Positions 1-10,744 of a DNA stretch of 64,000 nucleotides are shown here, piece after piece. The notes beneath the pieces are model-generated. The model worked only from the letters and a program-made list of their open reading frames with translations. It did no database searches and was not told the DNA's origin. Position 1 is the first letter of the stretch. Each line of letters starts with the position of its first letter. This stretch comes from Polytrichum commune (taxonomy: Eukaryota; Streptophyta; Polytrichopsida; Polytrichales; Polytrichaceae): NCBI GenBank assembly GCA_950295325.1, contig OX485806.1, forward strand, positions 54,307,169 through 54,371,168, in the 5' to 3' direction. Both the position numbers and the translations under genes were made by a program.

Positions 1-289
1 ACATATGGATAGGGCTCTCAAAATCAAGAAGGAATCTTGAGTGGGTGAATTGCGCCTCGATGGGTTGGACACCCACCTGCCCGCATTATTGTAAGAAACC
101 TTGGTTCTTGTATACTAATTGGCCTCCGCCCTTGTATGTAGCACCAGGAAAAAAATCCACCAACAAAACCCACTGGGGATTCAAAATTAAGAAGGATGTG
201 CACACCATATTCAACAATCTTGATGAGGTAGCTAATATGTGCAATATCGGGGGTCGGGTAGGATCCAAACATCAGATTTTGCTTGGTTG
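1..289. other. No gene seen
   Basis: I recognise no coding sequence, RNA gene or repeat here. The short overlapping open frames on both strands look like chance frames and resemble no family I know. Confidence 0.5.
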
Positions 290-586
290 AGTGTCCCGGT
301 TCCGAGAGGGAAGAAGGCTAGGCCAGATTCTTAAGTTTGTTTGACAGATTGAATGTGTGTGTTTTGGTTGAGGCTCCCGGTTCCGAGAGGGTAGAGGGTA
401 TGCCAGATTCTTGATAGGTTGAATGTTTGTATTTTGGTTCAGGCTCTCGGTTCCGAGAGGGTTGGGGGTAGGCCAGATTTTTAAGTTTGCTTGATAGGTT
501 GAATGTCTGTTCTAGTTGAGGCTCTCGGTTCCGAGAGGGTGGAGGGTAGGCCAGAATCTTAAGTTTGTTTGATAGGCTAAATGTTT
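290..586. repeat. Palindromic ~70-bp tandem array, left part
   Basis: About four head-to-tail units of roughly 70-80 bp. Each contains an inverted motif, CTCTCGG-TT-CCGAGAG or a close variant, followed by a variable 'gggtagaggnnaggccagattctt' type stretch and then TTGATAGGTTGAATGTTTG. The same unit resumes at 10745 in the same orientation, so this is the left half of one array split by the 587-10739 insertion. Short ORFs here simply read the repeat and are not genes. Confidence 0.9.
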
Positions 587-1457
587 TGTCGGAACACGGG
601 ATTGACAAAAATGTTCGGTTAAGCATTTTTAGTGCTTAATCCGGCTATCCGGATGATCCGAGTGTCGTTTTGTGGGAGCACATGAACACCAAAAGTTTCC
701 GGATAGGCGTTTTTCAATGCCTAATCCGGTATGTCCGGATGATCCAAGTATCGTCCAGGGATTCTGTGAAGTGCAGGATGTCAGGGACCCTCTTTTCCTG
801 CTTGAAAATCGACCACCGGCAGGATCGGCTTCCCGGATCTGGATAGTCCTTTGGAAGTCCTTGTTCCGGGACTTGCCTTCCGGAATGAACCTCTATAATT
901 AAGTCTTACTCCTACATGTCTCTTTCTTCAATACCTACCTACCTATATCCTACCTCCAATGATGATTTGGTTCATCCGGCGAAGACGTCCTTGTATGGTC
1001 AGAATCCGTATTTCTCTCACAACCAGTCCGGATCTGCCTAATCTTTCCTAGCAGGTCACACAGAGAATCCGGATGGTTCCCGGAATTACAACGACAAAAA
1101 GGTCAAGATTCGGCCGAAGATCTATTAATCCGGGATAACTGGGCGATCTGTGCCACTTTCCGGATTACCCCGCCCAAAGAATGTGAGACCTTTTCAGAAG
1201 GTTGGATGGCGTAAGTCCGGCACCTCCCTGATCTTACCCAGTCCTAACGACGGCTATCTCACATGGACGTTACCCAGGCATCCGGATTAATGAGGTTTCC
1301 TTCCCACTACACTCAGAAAGGATCCATAGTACTGCAGTCGGATCTAATCCGGGTTTCCTCTCCTTTGTCTTATCCGTACTTCCTACTCATTCATTCCCTC
1401 TAGATCTGCAACATTCTCCTAACAGTCCGTGCACAAAACAAGTCAAAATAGATTGAG

Positions 1458-2430
1458 TGTCGCGCACCTCTCCATGAGGAGTGCCCGAAACACCATGGGC
1501 ACAAGGGGGACCCCGGAGTGACACCCGGGACTTGTGGCGCCGTTGGTGAGAGGGCCCAAGTGATCCTAGTGTGGGTGAGAGCCCCGGGCGTTGGGAACGC
1601 CTCCCACCCACAAAGACTAGGAGGCATGAGGGTGAGGCCATGAGCTATGCGTAGCTCATGGCGTGGTGATTCTAGAATGCTCAAGATCACCTCAATCGGA
1701 GGTGTGAGCTAGGAGTTATGGCCATTTGAGTGGGGTGCTGTCCCGGGACAGCGCCCTGGTACAGCAGTGCCTGGGAGTGATTCCCGGGACTGCCAAGGTT
1801 CAAACAGGCATAACTTCCTCAAGACTTGCCCGAATGGGGCAGGCGATGAGTCCATCGGCATCTACGTGAAGCGTAGATGAGGATGGAGTGGTTGGTTGTT
1901 ATGATCAGACATCATACAAGGAAGTTATGATGGTCTGAAGCTGCTAGGGGGGTTCTAGGCCCAGCAGCTAAGGGAAAATGTCCACTTGGCCCCAACTCTT
2001 GGTAGAGAGACAAGAGGTTGGTTGGCGGTGGGGTAGGGGCTCCGTGTAGAGTCCTAGAGGCTTATATGGGTGAGGTGGTGTGGCCTCACCCACCCGAGGC
2101 CGAACGGCAAGGCCTCCATGGGCTTTGGCCTATTGTGAGGCCATAGTTGCCTAGTATGGTTCGGGTTGTTGTAGTGTTGCTCCGGCAACGCGATGATCAA
2201 CATAGGATTGGACTTCCATAGATGGAAGTCCACATTGGGGAAATGGGTCACCGATAAAGGGGTGAGTCCTGAAAGCAAAGTAGGAGGGTTGGTTCCCTCC
2301 TATGAACTATTGGTCCGGGGTAAGAGGAGCTATCCATTAGCATGGCGGAATGCGAAGGGTTAGCGCTCGTAACCTTTGCTAGAAACAAAAATTGGCAAGA
2401 TTGCTAAGGGGGCTAGCAATGGTTGCGACA
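1458..2430 (+). mobile_element. Solo LTR, copy A
   Basis: The ~973-bp repeat starts TGTCGC and ends GCGACA and is flanked by the perfect 5-bp duplication TTGAG (1453-1457 and 2431-2435). It carries no coding capacity. Related copies lie at 30665-31606 (reverse) and 31655-36289 (forward, split by a MULE). The TG...CA termini, short inverted ends and 5-bp TSD are those of an LTR-retrotransposon LTR. No internal region accompanies it, so it is most likely a solo LTR left by recombination. Confidence 0.85.
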
Positions 2431-2745
2431 TTGAGAACTAGAGCTTTATTGAGTGGGGAGCGACAAAATACAACATCGGAGAGAAGAACCCTTCTCAAGC
2501 TCCTTATTCAGCCTTAAGTAGAGGCTACAATGCCTAACTACTGGTGGCGGCCCAGGCGGCCGCCCTGAAAACCCCAGGCCACGAGAAATCCGGAAACGCG
2601 TCAATCACGGAATTTCCGGATCTCGATCCGCTTTTCGCGTTGACAAAAATTTGAATTCACAGTTTTGCCAAAAACTCAAAAGGGGTATCCTAAACTTTGC
2701 CTACCTAATTCTGATCTGCCTAATGCTGATCTACCTAAGTCTAAT

Positions 2746-4843
2746 CTAAGTGGTGCGATGTTTTTTCGAAGTCGTCCCGTCTTTGGATTGATTTGCGGGA
2801 CCGCTAATGGCGGAAGAGCTTCCTCCAGGGGTCAAAAGTCGTCGCTCCTGCAGCCTCGTAAATACCCTCCTCATGTTTGGGGAGGGGGCGATCTCTTCCC
2901 CGGAATTGTCTGCCGCAGGCGGATCCTCTCTTGAGCCGTCACCCGATCCGGAACGTGTTGTTCCGGATGCCTTCTTCTCCTTCTGGGAGCTCTGGATGGG
3001 TGAAGCGTCACCTCCAGGGATCCGTTCCTTGTTCCGGCCACAAGAAACCGAAGTTGTCTGCGGATCCCTTACTAACATCGCGTGTGAAGGCGAGGGTGCC
3101 CACTGCTCCATTATCATGCAATCTGGAGCAGGAGCTGGCGAGGCCTGCGACATAGGTGCCTTACCCCGATCCGGAATCTTCGTCTGATCCGGTGTCCTCA
3201 TCTTTTCCGGAGTTCTGGCCCTCTTCGGCGTTCTGGACCGCCCTGATGCCCTGCCCTGATCCGGATTCGGTGATTGCCCACGTCTGGATATGGCTGACCG
3301 TTCTGTGGTCTTCCGTCGAACCTGGGATGAGCGGGTCCGTTCCGGGACAGGAGTCTTCTCCCAATCCGGAAATCTTCCGGATTCCGGTGGCTGGGAAGTA
3401 CCTGCTAGCTGACTGGGCCCCGCACCCGCCTTTGAGGCCGGAACTAGTTCCACCTCCCCAATAACCTCGTACAGAGTGCTCGTCGGAGATCCGGGTGGAC
3501 CCGGATAGAGCATCCGTCTGGGGGTACCACTCGGCAGAAGCTTCTGGATCTCCTTGAGCAGATCCTTCATCGAGCGGGAGTACTTTACCAAGATCTGGAG
3601 TGTTTACCGGGCGGAAGACAGATCCGCTGACTCCATCAGCTGGTCATAGAGGTGCGCCTTGTTGACGACTTCTCCCGGATGGCCTACCAACTCCCGGACC
3701 CGGCTTAGGATTACAGCTTGTTGCGCTTGGTACTTCCGGATCTCTTCGCTCTTCTGGGTGAGTTCCTGCGTCATGGCGGCGACCTGTGCTGCGAGCTGCG
3801 CCTTCGCCATCTCCAAGGTCTCCACCTGCTTCCGGTCCGTCCGTTTGGCCAATTCCCGGAGGATATTTCCGGGCCCACAATTATCTAAGGCCCGGTTCAC
3901 TCCGCGAGTGATATGCTCCATCAGGAAGTACTAGTTCTGGAGTTCCGTCAAATCCTCCCGGACGCGTTTGAAAGGGGCTTACGGAAACTCAAATGTTGAC
4001 AGGTCGATGTCCTTCCAGGGGACCTCCCAGCTGGGTCTGGCTTCCTGTCGGGGTGGCGGCGAGGCCGGTTTCCGGACCTTCAGAGGGGACGAAGCGGGAG
4101 GTGGTTCTGGAACCGCGGTGTCGCTCGAGTCCTCCGTTCCGATTTCCGCAATCTCGACTTCCGGACCGAGCTTGTACACCACTTCATCTTCCGCTATTGT
4201 CAACATGTCTTCTTCCGCTTCGTTGATGCAGCCGTGGTGCTGGTAGAGGTGGAGGATGTAGGGGGAGAGATAGGAGGGTTTCCGGCCAATGTGGGGGAGA
4301 GATTTCTCTACATATTCCTGAATTAATCTACCCCAATTGACGGGTCGGACTCCGGACATCGCTCCAAACAGGGTGTTGGCCATAGTGATGCTAAGCCGCT
4401 TAGGCTTTTCCGGACTAAATATGGGGAGGATGAATTCTATCACTCTCTGCTCTCTAAGGTTCTGGCAATTCCTGGGATGGAACCGTCTTTCGGATCAGGT
4501 TCCGTTCGGAATCATCCTAAAAAAAAAATTCCCGGCGGCTAGCCCAGCCCTCGCCCTTTCCTCTCGAAAATCCGTAAACCCCAGCCCATACCTCTGACGT
4601 CCATTTCTCCGGATCCTGCCTAATTGTCCGAAACCAGTGATTGCCTCTCTTGAATAGAAATTCCCGCAATGTGGCTTCCGCCCGAAGATTCCAGGGCTTG
4701 GCGAGTAATCCCTCGCAATCCATCCGGCTAAGGTCCTCTATGAGCTCCTTCAGCGCGGAATCTCTCTTTGGGGTGGCCGGTGATACAGGTTTCACGGGAA
4801 TTGGGACCTGCTCCCTCTCATCTTCCTCTCGCGCTTCCGGCAT
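2746..4843 (-). pseudogene. Coiled-coil element protein, unit 1 copy (broken)
   Basis: I do not recognise this family. Read on the reverse strand from ATG at 4843, the protein is in four pieces (4843-4517, 4443-3979, 3921-3604, 3591-2746) that join in the order of the unit-2 copy. The N-terminal part holds 'CEGLLAKPWNLRAEATLREF', then a globular-looking block with 'PEKPKRLSI.MANT' and 'SPYILHLYQ', an acidic/proline linker, and a clear coiled coil (3604-3921, heptad Leu/Ala/Gln/Glu). It ends in a long Pro/Ser/Arg-rich basic tail with 'FTRLQERRLLTPGG'. The layout resembles a gag-like or nucleic-acid-binding structural protein, but that is inference. Stops and frameshifts between the pieces make it inactive as read. 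Confidence 0.5.
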
Positions 4844-7033
4844 TTTGCTTCACAACCTCAGACCTTCAACCATCCCCGGATTCTTCCCTTCGGAATTTTA
4901 CTCGCTAACCACTACGGAATCCTAGCAAACCAACTGTTGGTGACTCGAAAAACAGCTCACCACTTGTTCTCTCAACAATGCCGCTCGTGCAAATGGCTCG
5001 GAAAGGAGGAATAATTCCCTTAAGTACTCTCTCCCTCTTCTTCTAACGGGTCTGGGTCCGTAATCGTTTCCCTCGCAACCGTTCGGAATCCGTTGCAACG
5101 GTCTAACGATCCGGACGCTCCAGACCGGACCGTTTCTAAACGGTCTTCCCCGGTTAATATCCGGTCCGGCCAAAGTATCCGTTTTAACCATTTTAACGCG
5201 TAAGGCGAATGCCTAGAACTTTATTTCTTAAAACAACTAACCTACCCTAGGAAACCCTACTTTAAGACCATTACCAGGGTATTATCCGGATATTAATCCG
5301 GTTCGGAAGTCAATCCGGACTTCCGTGGATTTTTGGGCTCCCACACGTTCCAGGGACCCTATGAAGTGTAAGATGGTCGCTCCTCTCCTTCTCTGCCTGA
5401 AAATCAACCACCAGACGGAATGGCCTTTCCGTTTCTGGATGGTCAGTTTGGAAATCCTTACTTCCGGGACTTGCCTTTCGGATGAACCATTAAATCTAAG
5501 ACTTACTTCTACTCCTATCTCCTCAAATCCTACCTCCTATAGTCCTATTTCCAGTAGTGATGTGGTTCATCCGAGGAAAATGCTCCGCTATGGCCACGTT
5601 CCGGAATTTCCTCACAACCAGTCCAGATCATCTTTATCCGGCCTGGCAGGTCACATAGAGAATCCGTAACATATGCCCAGAACTACAACAATAGATTGAT
5701 ATGGATCCACCTGGGGTCTATAAATATGGGATAACTGGGAGACCCGTTCCGCTCTTCGAACTACCCGTCCCACAGTCTGTGGGACCTCATGAGAAGGTCG
5801 GATGGCGTAAGTCCGAGTACCCCTTGAGCCCTTACCCATTCCTAACAGCGGCTATCCCACATAGAAGTTATACAGGCAAACGGAACAGCGAGGTTTCACC
5901 TCCCACTACACCACAGAAGTGGTCAACCCAACCTTGTAGCCGGATCCGATCCGGGTCTTTCCCTCTCGTGCTCTCCTAACTTCCTAACCCTCTTATTCTC
6001 CTTGATCCTTGGACACACTCCGGACTGCTCATGCATAAACACACCATGGCTATAGCGAATCAGAGTTGTATTGAATCAGAGAGCACAAAACAACACAAAG
6101 GGGAAAAAAAACCCCTTCCCCAACTTCAAAGCCTCCTAAATAGTGGTCTTTGACCTCAAACTGAAGGGGCGGCGCCGTTCTCCGCTCTACCCTACCCTAA
6201 CTGAGAATGCCCTGGAATCGACGCGTTTGCGGAAATTCCGGATCTCAGATCCTACTTTTACGCTGACACAAAATTTAAACTGCCTAGTCCTAACAGGATC
6301 TCCTAATCCTGACTATCCAACTGCCTAACACTACCTAACTATCTAAATCAAGTGGTGCGGTGTTTCTTCGGTGTTGTCCCTGCCTTGGACTGACTGGCTG
6401 TCCTAGCTGGCCCACTGATTCCGGATGCTCCGCCACCTGGGGTCAGCAATCTCCTCTCCTGCAGCCGAGTGAAGATCTTGCGCATGCTGGGAGAGGGTTC
6501 TCTTCCTCGAACTCCTCTGCTGTTGAAGGCCCTGTCTGCTCCCACGATCCGTCATCCGAGCCGGAACGCTCCGGGGTCGAAACCTTCTTCTTCTTCTTGG
6601 AGCTCTGCTTTGGTGAAGGCTCGCTTTTCACTGTCCGTCCTCTATTCCGACTGCTCGGGGTCGAAGTGATCCGTCGCTCTCTAACCTCCATAGGGAGTGG
6701 TTGTTCCCAGGGCTCCACGATCATGCAATCGGGTGCGGGTGGCTACGAAATTTGTACCGCAGGGCCTTACCGCGATCCGGAGTCCTGGTCCTCTCTGGAG
6801 TCCTAGCAATCTCATGCGGCTGAGCCCTTTCCTTCGACTGAGCCCTTTCTGGCATCAGAGACTGTCCTGACCTCGCAAAACGCTCCGTGTTTGTCCTCCG
6901 GATTGGAGGTGACTGGACCCTTTCCGGCTCTGAGGTCTTCTCGCGAGCCGAAGCCCTGCCAGATTCTTGCTGCCTTGAGGTCCCTGCGGCTTGGCTAGGC
7001 CCTGGAGTGGCCTGGGCGGTTGGGACGAGCTCC

Positions 7034-7918
7034 AGGGTTGTCTATCCCGCCGTTATGACGGTGTCGTGTCGTGACGGACCCCTCCGTCACGACACAATAG
7101 GGTCCACGTAGGGTCAACCTAGGGGGAAGCTAGTAGGGTGGGTAAAATACTTACCTTCTTGCCAAGGTGGCGTCCTATGTGGCAGAAAAGGCCGACGTGG
7201 ACGTGGATATGCCTAGCGCCAGGTAAACCATTTTGCCATTATGTTTATCATTTTGTTAAAATCAAAGTAGTAAAATATGACTAAGGAGGGTGTGGGGCGG
7301 ACGGGGTCGGGAACAGAGCGGACGGGGGCGGGAACGGGGTGGACGGGTCAGGAACAAGTTTTTTTTTTTTTTTGGGAGGGGGGGGGGACGGGGGTGGACG
7401 GGGGGGGGGGGGGGAACGGGGCGGACGGGGTCGGGAACGGAGCGGACGGGGAAGGAACGGGGGCAGACGGGTCGGGAACAAGTTTTTTTTTTTTTTTTTT
7501 TGCGGACGGGGGTTGGGAACGGGGGCGGATGGGGGGGGGGGGAACGGGGCGGACGGGGGAGGGAACAAGTTTTTTTTTTTTTTTCGGATGGGGGTTGGGA
7601 ACGGGGGTGGACGAGGGGGGGAACGGGGCGGACAGGGGGGGAACGGAGCGGACGGGGGAGGGAACGGGGGGGGGGGGGCAGACGGGCGCTAGTAATTTTT
7701 TCCCCACTTTACCTCTACTTTGCTGACATGTCATTACATGTGGACATCTTACATCCTACGTGTCCGAAATGGGGTAATGTAATTACACACAAAATTCGGT
7801 AAAATTCAAGTCCGTCAGGATAAAGACAGCAATCGGCATAATGTCGTGACGGATACGTGTCGTGACGGAACGACATTATGCCGAGATTAGCCTCCGTCAC
7901 GACACAATAGACAACCCT
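7034..7918. mobile_element. Non-autonomous MULE-like element, G-rich, copy 1
   Basis: The termini are AGGGTTGTCTAT and its inverse ATAGACAACCCT. A perfect 10-bp target duplication, GACGAGCTCC, lies at 7024-7033 and 7919-7928. Subterminal regions carry several copies of GTCGTGACGG/CCGTCACGAC, some forming hairpins with a 12-bp stem (GTGTCGTGACGG...CCGTCACGACAC near 7067-7096). The centre is a G/T-rich low-complexity block. No transposase is present. The TSD length suits Mutator-like elements. It interrupts the unit-2 ORF, so it is younger than that unit. Confidence 0.8.
7280..7685 (+). repeat. G-run minisatellite with poly-T tracts
   Basis: Irregular repeats of 'GGAACGGGGGCGGACGGG' type, with G-runs up to about 13 and T-runs of 14-19, all G-rich on the + strand. 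Many GGG runs within short distances could form G-quadruplexes. The long Phe/Gly and Pro/Lys ORFs here are low-complexity artefacts. Confidence 0.9.
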
Positions 7919-9418
7919 GACGAGCTCCACCTCGCCTACCACTTCGTAAATCTCGGCTGTGGGTGATCCGGGCAGGTTTGAATCCATCATCCGCCTTGGA
8001 GGTCCGCGCGGGGGCAAGAGCTTCTGAATTTCCTTCAACAGGTCCTTCATTGACCTGGAGTCCTTAACCAGAATCTGCAGGGTCTGCCGGGCAGAGGAAG
8101 GATCCACCATCTCCACGAGTTTGTCGTACATGTGGGCTTTGTTGACGATCTCTCCTGGATATCCGACCAACTCCCGGACCCATTCCAATACCACTTTCTG
8201 CTCCGCCTGGTAGCGGCGGACTTCCTCGCTCTTGTGCGCAAGCTCTAGGGTCATAGCTGCCACCTGCGCGGCCAATTGTGCCTTCTCAGTCTCCAGTGCG
8301 TCCACTTTCGACCGGTCCGTCTTCTTAGCCAGTTCCCGGAGGATGTTTCCGGGTCCGCAGTTATCCAACGCCCTATTTACGCCCCGGGTAATATGCTCTA
8401 GCTGGAAATAATGATTCTGGAGGTGGGTCAGCTCCTCCCGGACTCGCTTGAAGGGAGTCTCCGGATATTCAAAGGAGGACAGGTCAATGTCCCTCCAGTG
8501 CGGCTCCCTGCTTGGGCCGGCTTCGGTTTGGGGCTGAGGAGTGGCTGTTCTTCTCGCTTTGGGGGTGGGTGCAACAGGAGGCGGCTCAGAGACGGCAGGG
8601 TTGCTCAATGATTCTTCCGTTCGGGCCTCTGTCAACTCAACCTCCGGCCCGAGTTTGTAGACGACCTCGTCCTCCGCAATTGTTAAGGCATCCTCCTCTT
8701 CTTCCTTAACGCACCCATTCCGCTGATAAAGATGAAGAATGTAGGGGGAGAAAGGAGAGGCTTTCTTGCCAATGTGAGGGATCAACTTCTCCACCAATTC
8801 CTGGATGAGCCGTCTCCAATTGAATGGCCGCGTTCCGGATAGGGTTCCGAAGATGGTATTGGCCATTATGATGCTTAACCTCTTGGGTTTCTCCGGATAG
8901 AGAATGGGGAGGAGAAATTCTATTACCCTACGTTCCCTGGGGTTTCGGCAATCTCTCGAATGGAACCCATCCTTTGGATCATGCTCCATTCTGAACTTGC
9001 CTACAAAGTAAGTATCCTTCCGGTTTGCCCACCCTTCGCCCCTCCTCGGCGCGAACCCATAGACATCAGCCCAAACCTCTGCCATGCACTGTACCAGAAC
9101 TTGTCGCATTGTCCTCTCGCACTAATTCCCTCTCTCAGACAGAAACTCCCTCAATGTGGCCTCGCTCCGCAAATTCCAGGGCTTCGCCAGGAGGCCCTCG
9201 CATCCCATCCAGGTGAGGTCCTCTCTCAACTCCTTCGGCTCTGACTCCCGAGTCGGGATGGTAGGCGCTACATTCTTAAGGAGAATTGGAACAAGATCAT
9301 CGTCCTCCCGCACTTATGGCATTGTGCACTAACCCCTGTTTGTCCTAAAGTAGAATCTCAGCAATCCAACTGTTGATGATTCGACAAAAAGAAAACACCT
9401 CACCACTCTTTCTCTTGC

Positions 9419-10355
9419 AGGGTTGTCTATCGCGACGTCATGACGGGGTCGTGCCGTCATGACGCGTCGTGTCGGGTCGGACCCCTCCGTCACGACACAA
9501 TAGGCTCCTCGTAGGGTCAAACTAGGGTCAACCTAGTAGGGTGGGTAAAATACTTACCTTCTTGCCAAAGTGGCGTCCTATGTGGCAAAAAATGCCGACG
9601 TGGATGTGCATATTTCCCTTGGCATGTAAACCATTTTGCCATTGTGTTTACCATTTTGTTAAAATCAAAGTAATAAAATATTACTAAGGAGGGTGTAGGT
9701 CGGACGGGGGAGAGGGTCGGACGGGGGGAACGGGTGGGGAGCGCGGGCGGACGTGTGGGAACGCGGGGGAACATGGGGTCGGACGGGGGCGGACGGGGGG
9801 AGGGTCGGGCGGGGGGGGGGCGAGGGTCGGACGGGGGGGGGGGAAGGGTCGGACCGGGGGGGGGGATGGGTCGGACCGGGGGGGGGGGGATGGGTCGGAC
9901 GGGGAGGGAGGGTCGGGTAGGGTGGTCGGAATGGGGGTAGGGTCGGGTGGGGGGGTCGGACGGGGGGTCGGACGGGAGGGTCAGACGGGAAAAGGGAGGA
10001 CGGGGGGGGGTCGGACGGGAGGGAACGTAGGGAACGGGTTAAGGAACATGTTAATGGGCTAAAGGAGCGGGGTTAGGGTACGGGGAACGGGGGGGAACGG
10101 GGGCGGATGGGAGGGCGGACGGGCGCTAGTAATTTTATTCCCCACTTTACCTCTACTTTGCTGACATGTCATCACACGTGGACATCGTAACTCCTACGTG
10201 TCCGCAATGGGGTAATGTAAATACACAAAAAATTCGGTAAAATTCAAGTCCGGCAGGATAAAGACATCATCCGGCATAATGTCGTGATGGATACGTGTCG
10301 TGACGGCACGACATTATGTCGGGATTACCCTCCGTCACGACACAATAGACAACCT
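9419..10355. mobile_element. Non-autonomous MULE-like element, G-rich, copy 2
   Basis: Same family as 7034-7918: starts AGGGTTGTCTAT, ends ATAGACAACCT, with shared internal blocks ('GGGTGGGTAAAATACTTACC' region; 'CCCCACTTTACCTCTACTTT' region) and the same subterminal GTCGTGACGG/CCGTCACGAC motifs. The flanks TTTCTCTTGC and TGTTCTCTTG share an 8-bp TTCTCTTG core, an imperfect target duplication. Comparison with unit 1 near 4960-4990 supports insertion at this point. The G-rich centre differs in length and composition from copy 1 and lacks the poly-T tracts. Confidence 0.75.
9690..10125 (+). repeat. G-rich minisatellite (GGTCGGACGGGGG type)
   Basis: Repeats of GGTCGGACGGGGG and variants, strongly G-rich on the + strand, with many runs of 4-12 G. 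Its place inside the element matches the G/T block of copy 1, but the repeats have expanded independently. Confidence 0.9.
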
Positions 10356-10744
10356 TGTTCTCTTGGCATTGTCGCACTACGCAAATGGCTTAAAAGGAGG
10401 GTTGATTTCCCTTAAGTGCCCCCGTCCTCCTCGAGTTTAGCCCAAAATCTAGTAGGGTAACCGTTTACAGTAACCGCCCTATTCCCGTACAATTGTCATT
10501 ACTCCGGCCGCTTCCGGAGTTGACGGTTATTTAACGATATTTTTGGTACGGTTTCGGCTAGGCTAAGAGGGCCGTTTTAACCATATTATTGCGATTGGAC
10601 AGACGTGCAAAGAATTATTTCCTAAAATGGCTAAGCTACCCTAAATTCCCTTAACCTAACCAAAACAGACTACCTATTCCTACTCTAAAGACCGGTTTGG
10701 TTGTTAATCCGGACTTCCGGGCATTTACCAGCTCCCACATGTTT

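Larger units (their letters stand above)
587..5345 (-). repeat. Unit 1 (candidate giant LTR)
   Basis: This unit starts TGTCGG and ends GCTCCCACA. Blocks matching unit 2 in order include 758-1440 with about 5350-6080, 2550-4843 with 6150-9313, and 4920-5345 with 9350-10739. It carries a reverse-strand coiled-coil ORF and is interrupted by the solo LTR at 1458-2430. The sequence is rich in TCCGGA/CCGGAT words, unlike the AT-rich surroundings. Confidence 0.55.
6348..9313 (-). pseudogene. Coiled-coil element protein, unit 2 copy (interrupted)
   Basis: This is the same unrecognised protein as in unit 1 but better preserved. A short N-terminal piece runs 9313-9122; after a stop, one frame continues from 9109. 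It covers the 'EGWANRKDT' region, the 'EKPKRLSIIMANT' block, an acidic/proline linker and a coiled coil (about 8130-8340) to 'YEVVGEVELV', where the element at 7034-7918 interrupts it. The frame of 7715-9109 runs on artificially into that insertion. Beyond the insertion (7033 down to 6348) the Lys/Arg/Ser-rich tail resumes with several stops and ends in 'FTRLQERRLLTPGG' and a basic C-terminus. Coiled-coil and basic-tail features are visible; function is unknown. Confidence 0.5.
587..10739 (-). mobile_element. Composite LTR-type insertion of two tandem units
   Basis: The element begins TGTCGG and ends GCTCCCACA (TG...CA) and is flanked by the 5-bp repeat TGTTT (582-586 and 10740-10744). Removing it and one TGTTT rejoins the palindromic tandem array into its normal unit, an internal empty-site proof. 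It consists of two homologous units in the same orientation, 587-5345 and about 5346-10739. Unit 1 ends with the same GCTCCCACA (5337-5345) as the whole element. Unit 2 starts at sequence matching about position 758, so it lacks roughly the first 170 bp. One reading is that the units are giant LTRs (about 3.6-3.8 kb after removing nested elements), with the internal region and the start of the second LTR deleted. A tandem duplication is the alternative. No reverse transcriptase or integrase is visible inside. Confidence 0.65.
5346..10739 (-). repeat. Unit 2 (candidate second giant LTR, 5'-trimmed)
   Basis: This unit is homologous to 587-5345 in the same orientation and ends with the same GCTCCCACA. 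Two MULE-like insertions lengthen it. It has no TGTCGG start: the junction at 5345/5346 passes directly into sequence equivalent to about 758 of unit 1. Stretches outside the ORF (5280-6340, 9320-9418, 10356-10739) show no other gene. Confidence 0.5.

Noticed and set aside
2807-4246. Several + strand ORFs of 90-126 residues
   Set aside because: Antisense shadows of the reverse-strand coiled-coil ORF; the reverse frame is the one conserved between the two units.
7281-7802. Long Phe/Gly-rich and Pro/Lys-rich ORFs
   Set aside because: They read low-complexity G- and T-runs inside a transposon.
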